Part shown: piece by piece, positions 1 to 9,014 of the stretch
How the letters are laid out: each line of letters starts with the position of its first letter
Position numbering within the stretch: position 1 is the first letter of the stretch
NCBI GenBank assembly: GCA_910583995.1
Contig: CAJTYW010000006.1
Location: 49,517-113,516, forward strand
DNA from: an uncultured Christensenella sp.
GTDB lineage: Bacteria; Bacillota; Clostridia; Christensenellales; UBA3700
Direction of reading: 5' to 3'
Length of the DNA stretch: 64,000 bases
The notes under the pieces: model-generated
The model's database searches: none
Told to the model about the DNA's origin: nothing
The model's input: only the letters and a program-made list of their open reading frames with translations
Translations under genes and position numbers: made by a program

Positions 1-1095
1 AACACTATTCGTATAAGATTCTATATGAGTTTTTCTTTTTCGAGGAGTATACAATGAATTATTTGAAACTATATCCTGCTTATATAATGCAATTTCAAAT
101 TCTTTATCATCTTCAATATCCTTAAAATTCCTTAATATTGATACAATTTCACCCTCTATATCTTTGGTATTATTCATTATGAATTCCATCTTTTTTCTGG
201 CTGACTTCAAATATTTGTTATTTTTCTTATCAATCTCATCCAGAATATTAGATATATTTTCATATTGATGTTTAACATAATTGATTTTTTTATAGATTTC
301 CGATTCTGCAAATAAAAGCAAATCATCTGTTTTTTCTTTTCCAGAATATTTCACTTTCATATAATTATCAATCAATTTTGGGATATTATTGTAATCTTTC
401 AATCTATCCAAATAATTTATTATATCCGTTGAATAGCGATATGGATTGTCAACAGTATTAATATTCCTAAATGCCCTCATAACAACTTGGTCGTTGTATT
501 TATACAAAACATTATCCATGATCTCATCAGGAGTCATCTTTTTGTTTTTCAAAAGTTCATCTATGTATTTTTTTATTGTAGAGTTTAGAGTACGCAAACT
601 ACTCATCAAATCTATAGTCGCTTTATGAACTTGCTCTAATGTTCCTATACCTTCTGCATAATCAAAATCCTTCAGCAATTTATATGTTGTAGCAACAAAT
701 CCCGTATACTCTAATCTTGAGATTTCCTGCGCTTCTAACTCTTGCATTGCTTTCAAAATAACACTGGCGCCATCATTCAAAGAATACAATTGTTTAAAAT
801 TTTCTGTCTCCACATCTAACCAATTGCACCTAACAAACAACCGAATTTTTGCATTTGTTTTGTCTGCATCACTTTTTTCTGTAATATCTAGGTCATCCTC
901 ATCAACAATTTCAGCATGTTGCCTTACTTCCCAAAATTCATTTATACAATTAACTAAAATTTCTCTTTCAATAGAAATAACAGTCTCATCGTTGTTAAAA
1001 AGCTCATAAATTCTAACAAGCAATGCATAATTAATTTCCCTATCTTTGCTTGCAAAAACTTTGAAAAAATTTTGTCCTACAATATCAAATATCAA
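1..1095 (-). CDS. jetA: Wadjet subunit JetA (DUF5716), N-terminal part, runs off the left edge
   Basis: The minus-strand frame is open without a stop for all 365 codons from a TTG start at 1095 to the window edge, so the 3' end is missing. A GGAGG lies six bases before the TTG and no in-frame ATG is nearby. The N-terminus (I-F-D-I-V, then N-F-F-K-V-F) and the following winged-helix-like segment, the Asp/Glu-rich linker near residue 75, and the segment with T-L-N-S-T-I-K-K-Y near residue 195 match what I know of JetA of SMC-type Wadjet systems, a MukF-like kleisin that works with JetB, JetC and the nuclease JetD to cleave foreign circular DNA. The partners should lie to the left. The gene begins 60 bases after the Res stop with no terminator between, so read-through from the restriction-modification operon is likely. 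Assignment is by eye. Confidence 0.8.
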   Translation of the reverse strand, partial: MIFDIVGQNFFKVFASKDREINYALLVRIYELFNNDETVISIEREILVNCINEFWEVRQHAEIVDEDDLDITEKSDADKTNAKIRLFVRCNWLDVETENFKQLYSLNDGASVILKAMQELEAQEISRLEYTGFVATTYKLLKDFDYAEGIGTLEQVHKATIDLMSSLRTLNSTIKKYIDELLKNKKMTPDEIMDNVLYKYNDQVVMRAFRNINTVDNPYRYSTDIINYLDRLKDYNNIPKLIDNYMKVKYSGKEKTDDLLLFAESEIYKKINYVKHQYENISNILDEIDKKNNKYLKSARKKMEFIMNNTKDIEGEIVSILRNFKDIEDDKEFEIALYKQDIVSNNSLYTPRKRKTHIESYTNSV

Positions 1096-1155
1096 TTTTC
1101 CCCTCCGGATATTATTTAAATACATTTTATTAGTTAATTAGAAGTTCTAAACCAT

Positions 1156-4100
1156 TTAATCAATTTCTTTCATTTTGTTTAGCAAGTTTTCGTAAGTGTC
1201 AACAACTTCATACCTAACATTTTCTGCAAGTCTTAAATCATTAAACAACTTTCTTACACACTCGGTTTTTGCTTTTTCAATTCCTCTAAGTTCCAATGAT
1301 TCCATACTGCCTTTTGTTTCTGCAACAAAATAAATATGTTTTATTCCCATATTGTCATTAAATGCTATTGCCCAATCTGGTGCATAATCTCCAACTGGTG
1401 TCGGAATTTTGAATGTTCGTGGCAATTTTGCATACACGCAAACCTCATTTGCCGCATCCAAATCCTCGGCAAACTTGCGTTCAACACTCTTTTCTGCTGA
1501 ACCATCTGTTGATACATAATCTTGAATTGCTTTCTCAGCCTTGAACGCCTTGTTAAAGTCAATTTTTGCTTGATTTACTGTAAATATATCATTATCATAC
1601 TTGCCGTCAGTAATATTATAAGTAATATGGTCAACAATCATAGTTGCTTTTTGCTCGTTAATTAGCTTTATAACTTTAGATATAAATTCTTCTGGATTAA
1701 CCTTAAATCTGCCAAACACATCGGCTCTTATGCCTTGCAAAATTCTTACTATTGATTTTCTTATAAGGTTAGTTCCATCTTTAATCTTGCCAACAAGGTC
1801 ATACTTTGCGTTATTGCTAGCAGCATTTTTAACAGCCTTCGTACTTGTCTTTGATACACCAAATGATGCACCTTGATTAACTTGCAGTTCATCCATAGTT
1901 TTTCGTTGTTCACCAACTGTTATTGTGTATTTCAATTCGGAAACAAACAACTTTTCATTTATGGTTATAATTGCTTTTTTAATAAGTTCTTCGCTATCAA
2001 AAGCAACTGTGTAAGCGTATTTATGATTGATTTGCTCCCACAATTTTTGAAATTCTTTTTTATAGAAATTATCATTAAGTGGGTTTTCTTTGACTGCTGG
2101 CTTGCGTCCATCTGCAATGATGTCATCAAGCACTTTTTCATCAAATATGCCTTGCACTAATTTGTGTATACTTTCATTATATGGAGCTAAAATCTCTGGC
2201 ATTTCTTTAAAAGTATTATTTGCCTTATCTTCAAAATATTTATCGGTCAAATGGTTCTCTTTATTTAAATAACCACTAAATCTCAAATAACTTTGAATAT
2301 CACTTGCCATATCCTTATCCACAACAATTTGACTTGTGCCATCGCTAACAACTTTATCCATAAAATATTCAATAGTTGCTTTTGTTGGTCTATCGGCAAG
2401 ATTTGCTTTGATGTCTTTTTGAATATCTGCAACGAAGTCCTTATAACTATCAGTTGCTACAACTGTTAGTTTATTGACATTTAAAAAAGTTGTTCTATCT
2501 TTGCAATAGTGCAAATCTACTCTGTCACCAAGCATATTTACAGCAATTCTAAGTCCACGACCAACTTCTTGCCTTTTTGCGACAGCTGAATCGCCGCCTG
2601 GCTTTAATGCACAGATTTGAAATACATTTGGGTTATCCCAGCCTTCCCTAAGTGCAGAGTGTGAGAAAATGAATCTTGTAGGTTCATCAAAAGATAGCAA
2701 CCTTTCTTTATTCTTCAAAATAAGGTCGTAAGCTGAAATATCTTCTGAGCCTTCGCCCTTTTTCTCGTTTGAGTCAATCATTCTGCCTGTTTTCTTATCT
2801 ATTGAAAAATATCCCTTATGAGTGTCTTTAGTATCGATTTTTGAAAGGTATTTTGTATATGGAGTTTCAATTACACTTAATTTTTCATTAAGTGCATTTG
2901 TATATTCTTCCTCAAATATTCTGGCATATTCGCCTTTTTCATCGGGCTGAGAATAATCTCTATAATTAGCAACCTCATCAATGAAGAACAAGGACAAACA
3001 TTTAATGCCTTTGTTATACAGCATTTCTTCTTTCTCAAAATGCGATACAATAGTTTCTCTTATTTGTATTCTTCTTATATCTTTATCTGATATATCTCCT
3101 ACTACTTCACCCACATGAATAACTTCGCCATTTAGGAATGTTACAGTGTTTGTAAATGGGTTAATATCTGAAATGGTATAACCATTTTTATATTGCTCCA
3201 TTTCATGAGATACATAATATAAGTTTTTCTCAACCTCAAGAATTCTGGTTTCACGATTAATAGATTTGTTATAACTGACTTCAATCTCCAGTTTTGCCAT
3301 TGGTGGTTTTTTAGGCGATAACACAATTTCTTGCAGATACATATATCCATTTGTGCCACGCAAATTTTTAATTTCAAAACCTTTTACTTGAATTTTCTTT
3401 ACTAAACTTTTATTATAAGCATCAAGTGCATCCAAACAATAAACAAGGTTATGTTGCTTTTTGTGCGTTGCAGAAAAATTCATATTAAGAAGTGGGTTAA
3501 ACTTTTTAAGCGATGTTTGAGTTGCTTCACCACCAAGTTTTTGTGGCTCGTCTATTATAAGTATAGGTCTTGTTTTTGCAACAACATCAATAGGCTTTCT
3601 TGATTGAAATTCATCAAGCACCATATCAATTCTTCTTGCATCCTTACCGCGTGCATTAAAGGCTTGGCTATTTATTATCATAACTTGGATTTTGTTTGAA
3701 CTAGCAAAACTATCCAACTCGCTCAGTCTTTTACTATTGTAAATAAAGTAATTGGCTTTTTTACCATATTGCTCCATAAAATGGTCTTCCATCATAGAAA
3801 AAGACTTTTTTACACCTTCACGAATAGCAATGCTTGGCACAACTATAATAAACTTGCTCCAACCATACAATTTATTTAATTCGAAAATAGTTTTTATGTA
3901 AACATAAGTTTTGCCTGTTCCGGTTTCCATCTCAATGTCAAGGGAGCATTTGCCTAGTCCACCAACAAGTTTATCCGACACTTTGTAGTTATTTGTTTTT
4001 TGAATGTCTTGAATATTATTTAAAATTTCACTTTCATCTAGCAATATTTTAGCGTTTTCAAAACCATCATCATTTTCTTCATAGGCATCAAACATGCTAA

Positions 4101-4245
4101 TCTGTTGATTACCATCTGACTTTTTCTTTATGCCTAAATCTCTTGTATATCTCACCATATCGCAGTAGGGTTGTCCTGCAAATACTTTGCAAATATTAAA
4201 TACTGCATCTTGTTGATATGGTTGTGTTTTAAATTTGAATTTCAT
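1156..4245 (-). CDS. res: Type III restriction enzyme, Res subunit (helicase-nuclease)
   Basis: This 1029-residue protein is the ATP-dependent translocase and endonuclease subunit that acts with Mod. Helicase motif I (METGTGKT) is at residues 106-113, Walker B (DEPQ) at 232-235, motif III (SAT) at 258-260 and motif VI (QEVGRGLR) at 559-566. A C-terminal PD-(D/E)xK nuclease is intact: D957, E976 and K978 (P-D-W then A-E-T-K-G). Length is normal for the family. The ATG has AAGGA eight bases upstream. It follows the 235-aa gene by 18 bases in the same operon as mod. All catalytic motifs are present, so the enzyme is probably active. Confidence 0.93.
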   Translation of the reverse strand: MKFKFKTQPYQQDAVFNICKVFAGQPYCDMVRYTRDLGIKKKSDGNQQISMFDAYEENDDGFENAKILLDESEILNNIQDIQKTNNYKVSDKLVGGLGKCSLDIEMETGTGKTYVYIKTIFELNKLYGWSKFIIVVPSIAIREGVKKSFSMMEDHFMEQYGKKANYFIYNSKRLSELDSFASSNKIQVMIINSQAFNARGKDARRIDMVLDEFQSRKPIDVVAKTRPILIIDEPQKLGGEATQTSLKKFNPLLNMNFSATHKKQHNLVYCLDALDAYNKSLVKKIQVKGFEIKNLRGTNGYMYLQEIVLSPKKPPMAKLEIEVSYNKSINRETRILEVEKNLYYVSHEMEQYKNGYTISDINPFTNTVTFLNGEVIHVGEVVGDISDKDIRRIQIRETIVSHFEKEEMLYNKGIKCLSLFFIDEVANYRDYSQPDEKGEYARIFEEEYTNALNEKLSVIETPYTKYLSKIDTKDTHKGYFSIDKKTGRMIDSNEKKGEGSEDISAYDLILKNKERLLSFDEPTRFIFSHSALREGWDNPNVFQICALKPGGDSAVAKRQEVGRGLRIAVNMLGDRVDLHYCKDRTTFLNVNKLTVVATDSYKDFVADIQKDIKANLADRPTKATIEYFMDKVVSDGTSQIVVDKDMASDIQSYLRFSGYLNKENHLTDKYFEDKANNTFKEMPEILAPYNESIHKLVQGIFDEKVLDDIIADGRKPAVKENPLNDNFYKKEFQKLWEQINHKYAYTVAFDSEELIKKAIITINEKLFVSELKYTITVGEQRKTMDELQVNQGASFGVSKTSTKAVKNAASNNAKYDLVGKIKDGTNLIRKSIVRILQGIRADVFGRFKVNPEEFISKVIKLINEQKATMIVDHITYNITDGKYDNDIFTVNQAKIDFNKAFKAEKAIQDYVSTDGSAEKSVERKFAEDLDAANEVCVYAKLPRTFKIPTPVGDYAPDWAIAFNDNMGIKHIYFVAETKGSMESLELRGIEKAKTECVRKLFNDLRLAENVRYEVVDTYENLLNKMKEID

Positions 4246-4263
4246 ATCCGTATCCTTTTTTAT

Positions 4264-4971
4264 TTAAATTCCCACCAATTCTTGCGATTCATCTATCATA
4301 GGTTCTCGAAATTTTCTTAAAATAAATTCTTTAGAATCTTTTTTAGCTTGAAACTCAAAATTTTGTTGATATCGTAAACCATCTTTATCATAACATATTG
4401 TTATGCTGATTGTTCCTATGCCTTCCATCAAGTCCTTATGATTTATAATTACTGCCTTGTCAACATCTAGCAAACCACAAATATCAATTTGTTTATTAAT
4501 CTCAAAATTAGTTTTATCTGTATCAACTTTAAGTTCTTTTATAGCTAAATTAGTTATGGTAGGATTATGCCTAAATCTCAAATACAAACCCTGATACTTA
4601 TTGCAATTATCCGTTAATTCAATTATATCATTTGTTCGCAAAAAGTCTTGTTCGCAAGGTTTTAATACATTAAAACTATCAATCCCATTTTCTTCTTTAA
4701 CAATTTTATGTGGAATTAAATGTCTCCATCTCATTTTCAATATAAAAATCTTATTATAGTCTTCTTCTGTATAGACTTCTGAAAAATGATTAGCGATATT
4801 GTTTGTTATAGTATTTTGTGTTCCAAAATTGTTATTATTTCCCTTAACAACTTGTTTTGAGTGTTTTGAATTATTAATTTTTGTTGTGTTATCAGTATTA
4901 ATTGAATTATCTGTGTTGGTTGACTTGTCTACTTTTGTTAAAACATTTCTAAATTTCTGAAAAAATCCCAT
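4264..4971 (-). CDS. Unknown Asn/Thr-rich protein between mod and res
   Basis: I do not recognise this 235-residue protein. Residues 15-60 are low-complexity and rich in Asn, Thr and Ser, with short units such as N-T-D-N, followed by G-N-N-N-N-F-G-T-Q-N-T-I-T-N-N, a style of turn-rich repeat that I associate with some conflict-system effectors. The rest is mixed alpha/beta with a basic patch (K-M-R-W-R-H). No signal peptide or membrane segment. Its ATG overlaps the mod stop by one base (TAATG), and res follows after 18 bases, so it is translationally coupled to both. Type III systems normally have mod directly followed by res, so this is an extra component, perhaps a regulator, inhibitor or accessory effector. 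Function is not inferable from sequence alone. Confidence 0.8.
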   Translation of the reverse strand: MGFFQKFRNVLTKVDKSTNTDNSINTDNTTKINNSKHSKQVVKGNNNNFGTQNTITNNIANHFSEVYTEEDYNKIFILKMRWRHLIPHKIVKEENGIDSFNVLKPCEQDFLRTNDIIELTDNCNKYQGLYLRFRHNPTITNLAIKELKVDTDKTNFEINKQIDICGLLDVDKAVIINHKDLMEGIGTISITICYDKDGLRYQQNFEFQAKKDSKEFILRKFREPMIDESQELVGI

Positions 4972-7013
4972 TAAATAACTCTCCTTTTGGTGGTTGGTGA
5001 GTAGGTTTCAAAAATTTGCTCAAAGTTGACGCTGACACTGTCAGTAGCGATTGAACTATCTCTGAATACTGCATAAAGCGGTTTCATTTTTGCAATTTCT
5101 TTTACTACATCATCTGTCAAATCATTATCAAAGCAGCAAATTAGGTTTGGCTGACTGTCATTATCGTATTCGCCAACTATAAAAACTTTTTTGTTATTAA
5201 TAGTTTTCTCTTCGATTTTACTTGAAAGCAATACACCCATATCAAGCATAACTTGGAATAGTAAGTCTTCTGGTGTTCTATCTTCTTTAATATTATCTTC
5301 TAGTCCAGTAAGCAAATCTTGAGTTATATCTTCAGGATTATAGTAAATATCTTTCATACAACTGCTATCAAGTTTTAAAACACGAAAACCTATGTCAACT
5401 TGTCTTGATACATCACTCTTAGGTTGCGTTTTAATAAAATCAAATGCTACTTGCTCATTTCCTTGTAATGCTTCTAAAACCGAAATTTGCTCGGGCTTAT
5501 CTATAACTGTTGTATGCTTTAATTCATTTTGTGTTTTTTGAATTTCATTACCTGCTCTGCGAATGCGTTCTTTTGCTATTTCACAAATATTTTTATACCC
5601 TGCTTTATATGCTTCAAATTTTTCATCACATTTTTCCGGTAATTGAACACAAATATACTTTCTTTTACCACCATCTTCAGCATTTAATTGCATAACTGCA
5701 TGTGCTGTAGTTGCTGAACCTGAAAAGAAATCCATAATTATATCTTCTTTGTGAGTAAATGATAATAAATATTTAATAAATGAAACTGACTTAGGAAAAT
5801 CAAAACACCCATCAAGATTTAGTTTTTTTATGTCTTCACTACCTTTCTTATTTTTTAAATACATTGACGAAATTTTTTCATAAGTTTTCTTTTTTATTTG
5901 TGGATTAAATTTATCATTTTCAAAGTAAATTTCAATAATCTCGCCATTAATTTTAGCAGGGGTTGGTTGACATTTATTATTGAAAAAATTCCGCATATCG
6001 TTTGAACTTCTCCATCTTGCTTTTAGCTTTACAGGAAATTTAAGTTTCCCTTGTTCTATAACAATTGGATCAAAGTTTTCAATATTTTCACTACTTCCTT
6101 CCACCTTTCTTGTTTCTTTGTATATTCCATCTGGTATATTTCTACATGATAAACCTGCTGGGAATTCGATTATTGGCATTGTTTGGTCCGTATTTCCCAC
6201 TGTCCCCCTAGAAACAGAAATTTTTTCAACAGTTGTTAAATTAAAGTTATTTATGTTTTTTACATAAACAAGAGAATATTCGTGTTTAAAAATTGTATAA
6301 TTCTTTGCTATTTCACTTGTTCTATTAACACAAATATTTAGAAGAAAATTTTTATTTCCAAAAATTTCATCACAAATTTTTTTCAGATTTTCTATTTCAT
6401 GGTCATCTATAGAAATGAAAATCATTCCATCATTAGCAAGCAAATCTTTTGCCAACTTTAATCTTGAATACATCATTGAAAGCCAGTCTGAGTGAAATCT
6501 TCCATTACTATCATTATTTGGGAATAATTTATTCCCTTGGTCATCATAGCTTTTACTTGCTTGCAAATATTCTTCTGCTGATGTTGCGAAATCATCTTCA
6601 TAAACAAAGTCATTGCCAGTATTGTAAGGCGGGTCTATGTATATCATTTTTACTTTGTTCAAATATGTTTCACGCAAAAGTTTTAGGACATCCAAATTGT
6701 CACCTTCAATATAAAGATTTTGAGTGTTGTCAAAGTCAACACTTTCCTCTTTGCAAGGACGAAGAGTAGCATTTATAGGAGAATTTGCAGTAAGTATTGC
6801 TTGCTTTTTGCCAGGCCAGGTCATAGTGTATCTTTCATCATTGCCTTCAACAACAATATCGCTCAATTCCTGCTTTAGCAAATCAAAATCTACCATTTTA
6901 ATCAATTTGCCATTGTTATCATATCCCTCAGTAACACAATTAGGGAATAATTCTGCAATCTTCCCAATATTCTCATTCACCAAATTTTCACTCTGCATTT
7001 TTAATTTTTCCAT
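4971..7013 (-). CDS. mod: Type III DNA methyltransferase, Mod subunit
   Basis: This 680-residue protein is an N6-adenine methyltransferase of the beta class: the catalytic DPPY (residues 127-130, followed by N-T-G-N-D-F) precedes the SAM-binding F-x-G-S-A-T-T motif (around 430-436). The stretch between (about 230-410) is the target recognition domain and should set the recognition site. It modifies host DNA and directs Res to the site. The ATG overlaps the stop of the upstream 230-aa gene by one base (TAATG), and its own stop overlaps the next start in the same way, so four genes are coupled. Length and motif order are typical. No frameshift is seen, so phase variation by a simple repeat is not evident here. 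Confidence 0.93.
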   Translation of the reverse strand: MEKLKMQSENLVNENIGKIAELFPNCVTEGYDNNGKLIKMVDFDLLKQELSDIVVEGNDERYTMTWPGKKQAILTANSPINATLRPCKEESVDFDNTQNLYIEGDNLDVLKLLRETYLNKVKMIYIDPPYNTGNDFVYEDDFATSAEEYLQASKSYDDQGNKLFPNNDSNGRFHSDWLSMMYSRLKLAKDLLANDGMIFISIDDHEIENLKKICDEIFGNKNFLLNICVNRTSEIAKNYTIFKHEYSLVYVKNINNFNLTTVEKISVSRGTVGNTDQTMPIIEFPAGLSCRNIPDGIYKETRKVEGSSENIENFDPIVIEQGKLKFPVKLKARWRSSNDMRNFFNNKCQPTPAKINGEIIEIYFENDKFNPQIKKKTYEKISSMYLKNKKGSEDIKKLNLDGCFDFPKSVSFIKYLLSFTHKEDIIMDFFSGSATTAHAVMQLNAEDGGKRKYICVQLPEKCDEKFEAYKAGYKNICEIAKERIRRAGNEIQKTQNELKHTTVIDKPEQISVLEALQGNEQVAFDFIKTQPKSDVSRQVDIGFRVLKLDSSCMKDIYYNPEDITQDLLTGLEDNIKEDRTPEDLLFQVMLDMGVLLSSKIEEKTINNKKVFIVGEYDNDSQPNLICCFDNDLTDDVVKEIAKMKPLYAVFRDSSIATDSVSVNFEQIFETYSPTTKRRVI

Positions 7014-7705
7014 TATTTTTCTCCATTAATTATTTTCAATTTATTTAAGTATTTTTTTACTAAATCACATGCTTTCAAATTTATAGATACAATTTCTTCA
7101 CTTCTTTTATAACATTGGTTCTCTTCATCATGATTCAGTGTTGCGCCATTAAACAAAACATATTTATAAAAAAAACATTGTTTATTACATATTTGATAGA
7201 ATTCGATATAACGATTATATATGTCGTTATTTATAAAAGCTCTAGACTTCCCCAAAATACTAATAAAATTATTACACGCATTAACATAGTCAGTAAATCT
7301 TTTATTTTTTAATTCTCCTTGCAACTTCAAATCCTTTGGAACATCATCATACATAGGGAACAACATTTTTGCTTGCATTTCAAGTTCAAATGCTTTTTCG
7401 GTAAGCTCTTGCAATAACATTATTTCTATATCAAATTGCTTTTCAGTAACATATATCATTCCAGTGTTAATGCTTCTATTTTTCTCCAAATCTATATCAA
7501 GTTCATTTTTATATTTTTCTATTTCTTTTTGATACTTAGTTTTAACTTCTTCAAATTGCTTATCATACTTTAATTGCTGCTTTTTTAACATTTTTTCGGC
7601 TAATATATTTCCACCCCACTTTGTAATCGCTACTATTATAGCACCTGAGCTACCTACAGCACCAATTATTCCAGCGATCAATACTCCTATCTGTTCCCAA
7701 GTCAT
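7013..7705 (-). CDS. Membrane-anchored coiled-coil protein upstream of mod
   Basis: An unrecognised 230-residue protein. Residues 6-28 form one hydrophobic segment rich in Gly, Ala and Ile (I-A-G-I-I-G-A-V-G), followed by a strongly charged region, about 38-80, of Lys/Glu heptads that should form a coiled coil. The C-terminal 130 residues are helical with aromatic residues. It looks like a single-pass membrane protein with a cytosolic helical domain. The stop codon overlaps the mod start by one base, so its expression is tied to the methyltransferase. GGAGAG lies 13 bases before the ATG. The pairing with mod may be functional or may reflect island shuffling. Confidence 0.8.
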   Translation of the reverse strand: MTWEQIGVLIAGIIGAVGSSGAIIVAITKWGGNILAEKMLKKQQLKYDKQFEEVKTKYQKEIEKYKNELDIDLEKNRSINTGMIYVTEKQFDIEIMLLQELTEKAFELEMQAKMLFPMYDDVPKDLKLQGELKNKRFTDYVNACNNFISILGKSRAFINNDIYNRYIEFYQICNKQCFFYKYVLFNGATLNHDEENQCYKRSEEIVSINLKACDLVKKYLNKLKIINGEK

Positions 7706-7714
7706 AAATTTATT

Positions 7715-7790
7715 TTATCTCTCCATTTTCTGCAAATCTTTTTTCATTTTGTTGCACTTTATCGTTTAACTCAAACTTTTTGTTCTTCCC
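7715..7790 (-). pseudogene. Remnant of a DUF4391 3' end
   Basis: The bases between the 292-aa gene and the 230-aa gene resemble the last codons of the DUF4391 gene at 9902-9975. Nineteen bases at 7731-7749 are identical to 9918-9936. The remnant reads N-K-K-F-E-L-N-D-K-V against N-K-K-I-E-L-N-D-R-V in the intact gene, then needs a one-base shift to read M-K-K-D-L-Q-K-M-E-R and stop, against M-K-K-D-L-Q-M-L-E-N and stop. A one-base A insertion therefore broke the frame. The remnant stop lies nine bases before the ATG at 7705, which is a normal operon spacing. I infer that DUF4391 once sat directly upstream of the 230-aa/mod block. Confidence 0.7.
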
Positions 7791-7791
7791 G

Positions 7792-8670
7792 TTATTTTTC
7801 TACGTTTTCAATTTTATCTTTTATTTCTTTAAATTTAATAGTTCTGTCTTTATTATCAAGTTCTAAAAAAGCTAATAATATCATTTGATAAAGTTCATCA
7901 TACCATTCTTCTAGTTCTTCATCCTTCATTTCTGCAACAACTTTTTTGAAATGTTTATTGTTACTTTCGTCAATATTGTTATGTCTCAAATTAAAATTAT
8001 TTAGCATATAAAAAATATTTGTTGTTGATTCTTTATTAACTAGATTTAATGTATCTCTTTTAGCTTCAAGTTCATTACCAAATCTCAATAATATTTTCTT
8101 TTTTGTAGCCAAATCACCTTTTAGCGTATGATGATTATACTTTAAAACTTCCATTGATAAGTCGTCATCTACAATTTCTGCAACTGCTGTAACTTCTGGC
8201 TTATCTTCAATGACCAAAACTTGTTCTTTTTCCTTATCGTAAATAGCTTGATAATTAAGTCTAGCTAAAATGTCTTGCATTAAATCAAATAAATGATAAA
8301 AATTATTTTTAAAACCAAAGTTTACACAAGTTATTTTTGATTTGTTTTCTGCTAATTTCCAAAAATTAAAAACCATTTCTATAATTATCAAGCTTTCATT
8401 AACACTATCAATGCAATTTTTAATATTAAATAATAATTCTTTATATCCAATAGTACTTAGAAAATCATCAACATCTAAGCAATGTCCTCTACTTTTCCAA
8501 GTTGAGAAACAAAACTCTTCAACAAAATCTTTTAAAGACATATCTCTTGTATAAAGCACTTCATTGCAAGCACAAATTTTATCTTCAGAAAACAATCGAA
8601 TTATTCTATCAATATCATTTTTTATATTTGAATTGTCTCTTACTATTTCAAAAATATTCTTTCTTCCCAT
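7792..8670 (-). CDS. Unknown 292-aa helical protein of the defence island
   Basis: I do not recognise this protein. It is predicted mostly helical, Asn/Lys/Glu rich, without signal peptide or membrane segment. The C-terminal third has a distinctive block: L-N-N-F-N-L-R-H-N-N, then E-E-W-Y-D-E-L-Y-Q-M-I-L-L-A-F-L-E-L-D. An Arg-His pair inside a helical domain recalls HEPN-like or abortive-infection proteins, but the spacing is not a clean RxxxxH. It starts with ATG and a weak site, 13 bases after the 77-aa gene, so the two are probably co-translated. Together with the BRO-N gene it forms the block lying between DUF4391 and its remnant, so it is likely a later arrival. Confidence 0.75.
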   Translation of the reverse strand: MGRKNIFEIVRDNSNIKNDIDRIIRLFSEDKICACNEVLYTRDMSLKDFVEEFCFSTWKSRGHCLDVDDFLSTIGYKELLFNIKNCIDSVNESLIIIEMVFNFWKLAENKSKITCVNFGFKNNFYHLFDLMQDILARLNYQAIYDKEKEQVLVIEDKPEVTAVAEIVDDDLSMEVLKYNHHTLKGDLATKKKILLRFGNELEAKRDTLNLVNKESTTNIFYMLNNFNLRHNNIDESNNKHFKKVVAEMKDEELEEWYDELYQMILLAFLELDNKDRTIKFKEIKDKIENVEK

Positions 8671-8683
8671 ATCTTTCTATACC

Positions 8684-8917
8684 TTAATTTTTTTCTCTCT
8701 CAATTTTACTTACACCACTTAAATCTATTGTCTTTTTAACATAGTTTGTTTTTACACCATTAAAATGTTGTTCTTTTTGCAATTGTTGTTTATTAAGAGA
8801 TTTTATATCGTATTTTGAATAGTTAACTTTAAATGTTAATTTATTTATTAATAAATATACAATGCTTGATAAAAATGCTAGCACTGCTAATATTACAAAT
8901 GTTTCAAAAATTTTCAT
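8684..8917 (-). CDS. Small single-pass membrane protein
   Basis: A 77-residue protein with one hydrophobic helix at residues 5-27 followed by a Lys-rich tail of about 45 residues ending in S-K-I-E-R-E-K-N. AGGAAGGAA lies just before the ATG, a strong site, which supports a real gene. It precedes the 292-aa gene by 13 bases. No family recognised. Small membrane proteins next to a soluble partner are common in abortive-infection modules, but that role is only a guess here. Confidence 0.65.
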   Translation of the reverse strand: MKIFETFVILAVLAFLSSIVYLLINKLTFKVNYSKYDIKSLNKQQLQKEQHFNGVKTNYVKKTIDLSGVSKIEREKN

Positions 8918-9014
8918 AATAATTCCTTCCTTTTTTTAATTATCTAACATTTATAAACTTTTTTTGTCATTTTAATTTTATAATTTAATTCCATTCTTAT
9001 ATTTAAAATAATTT

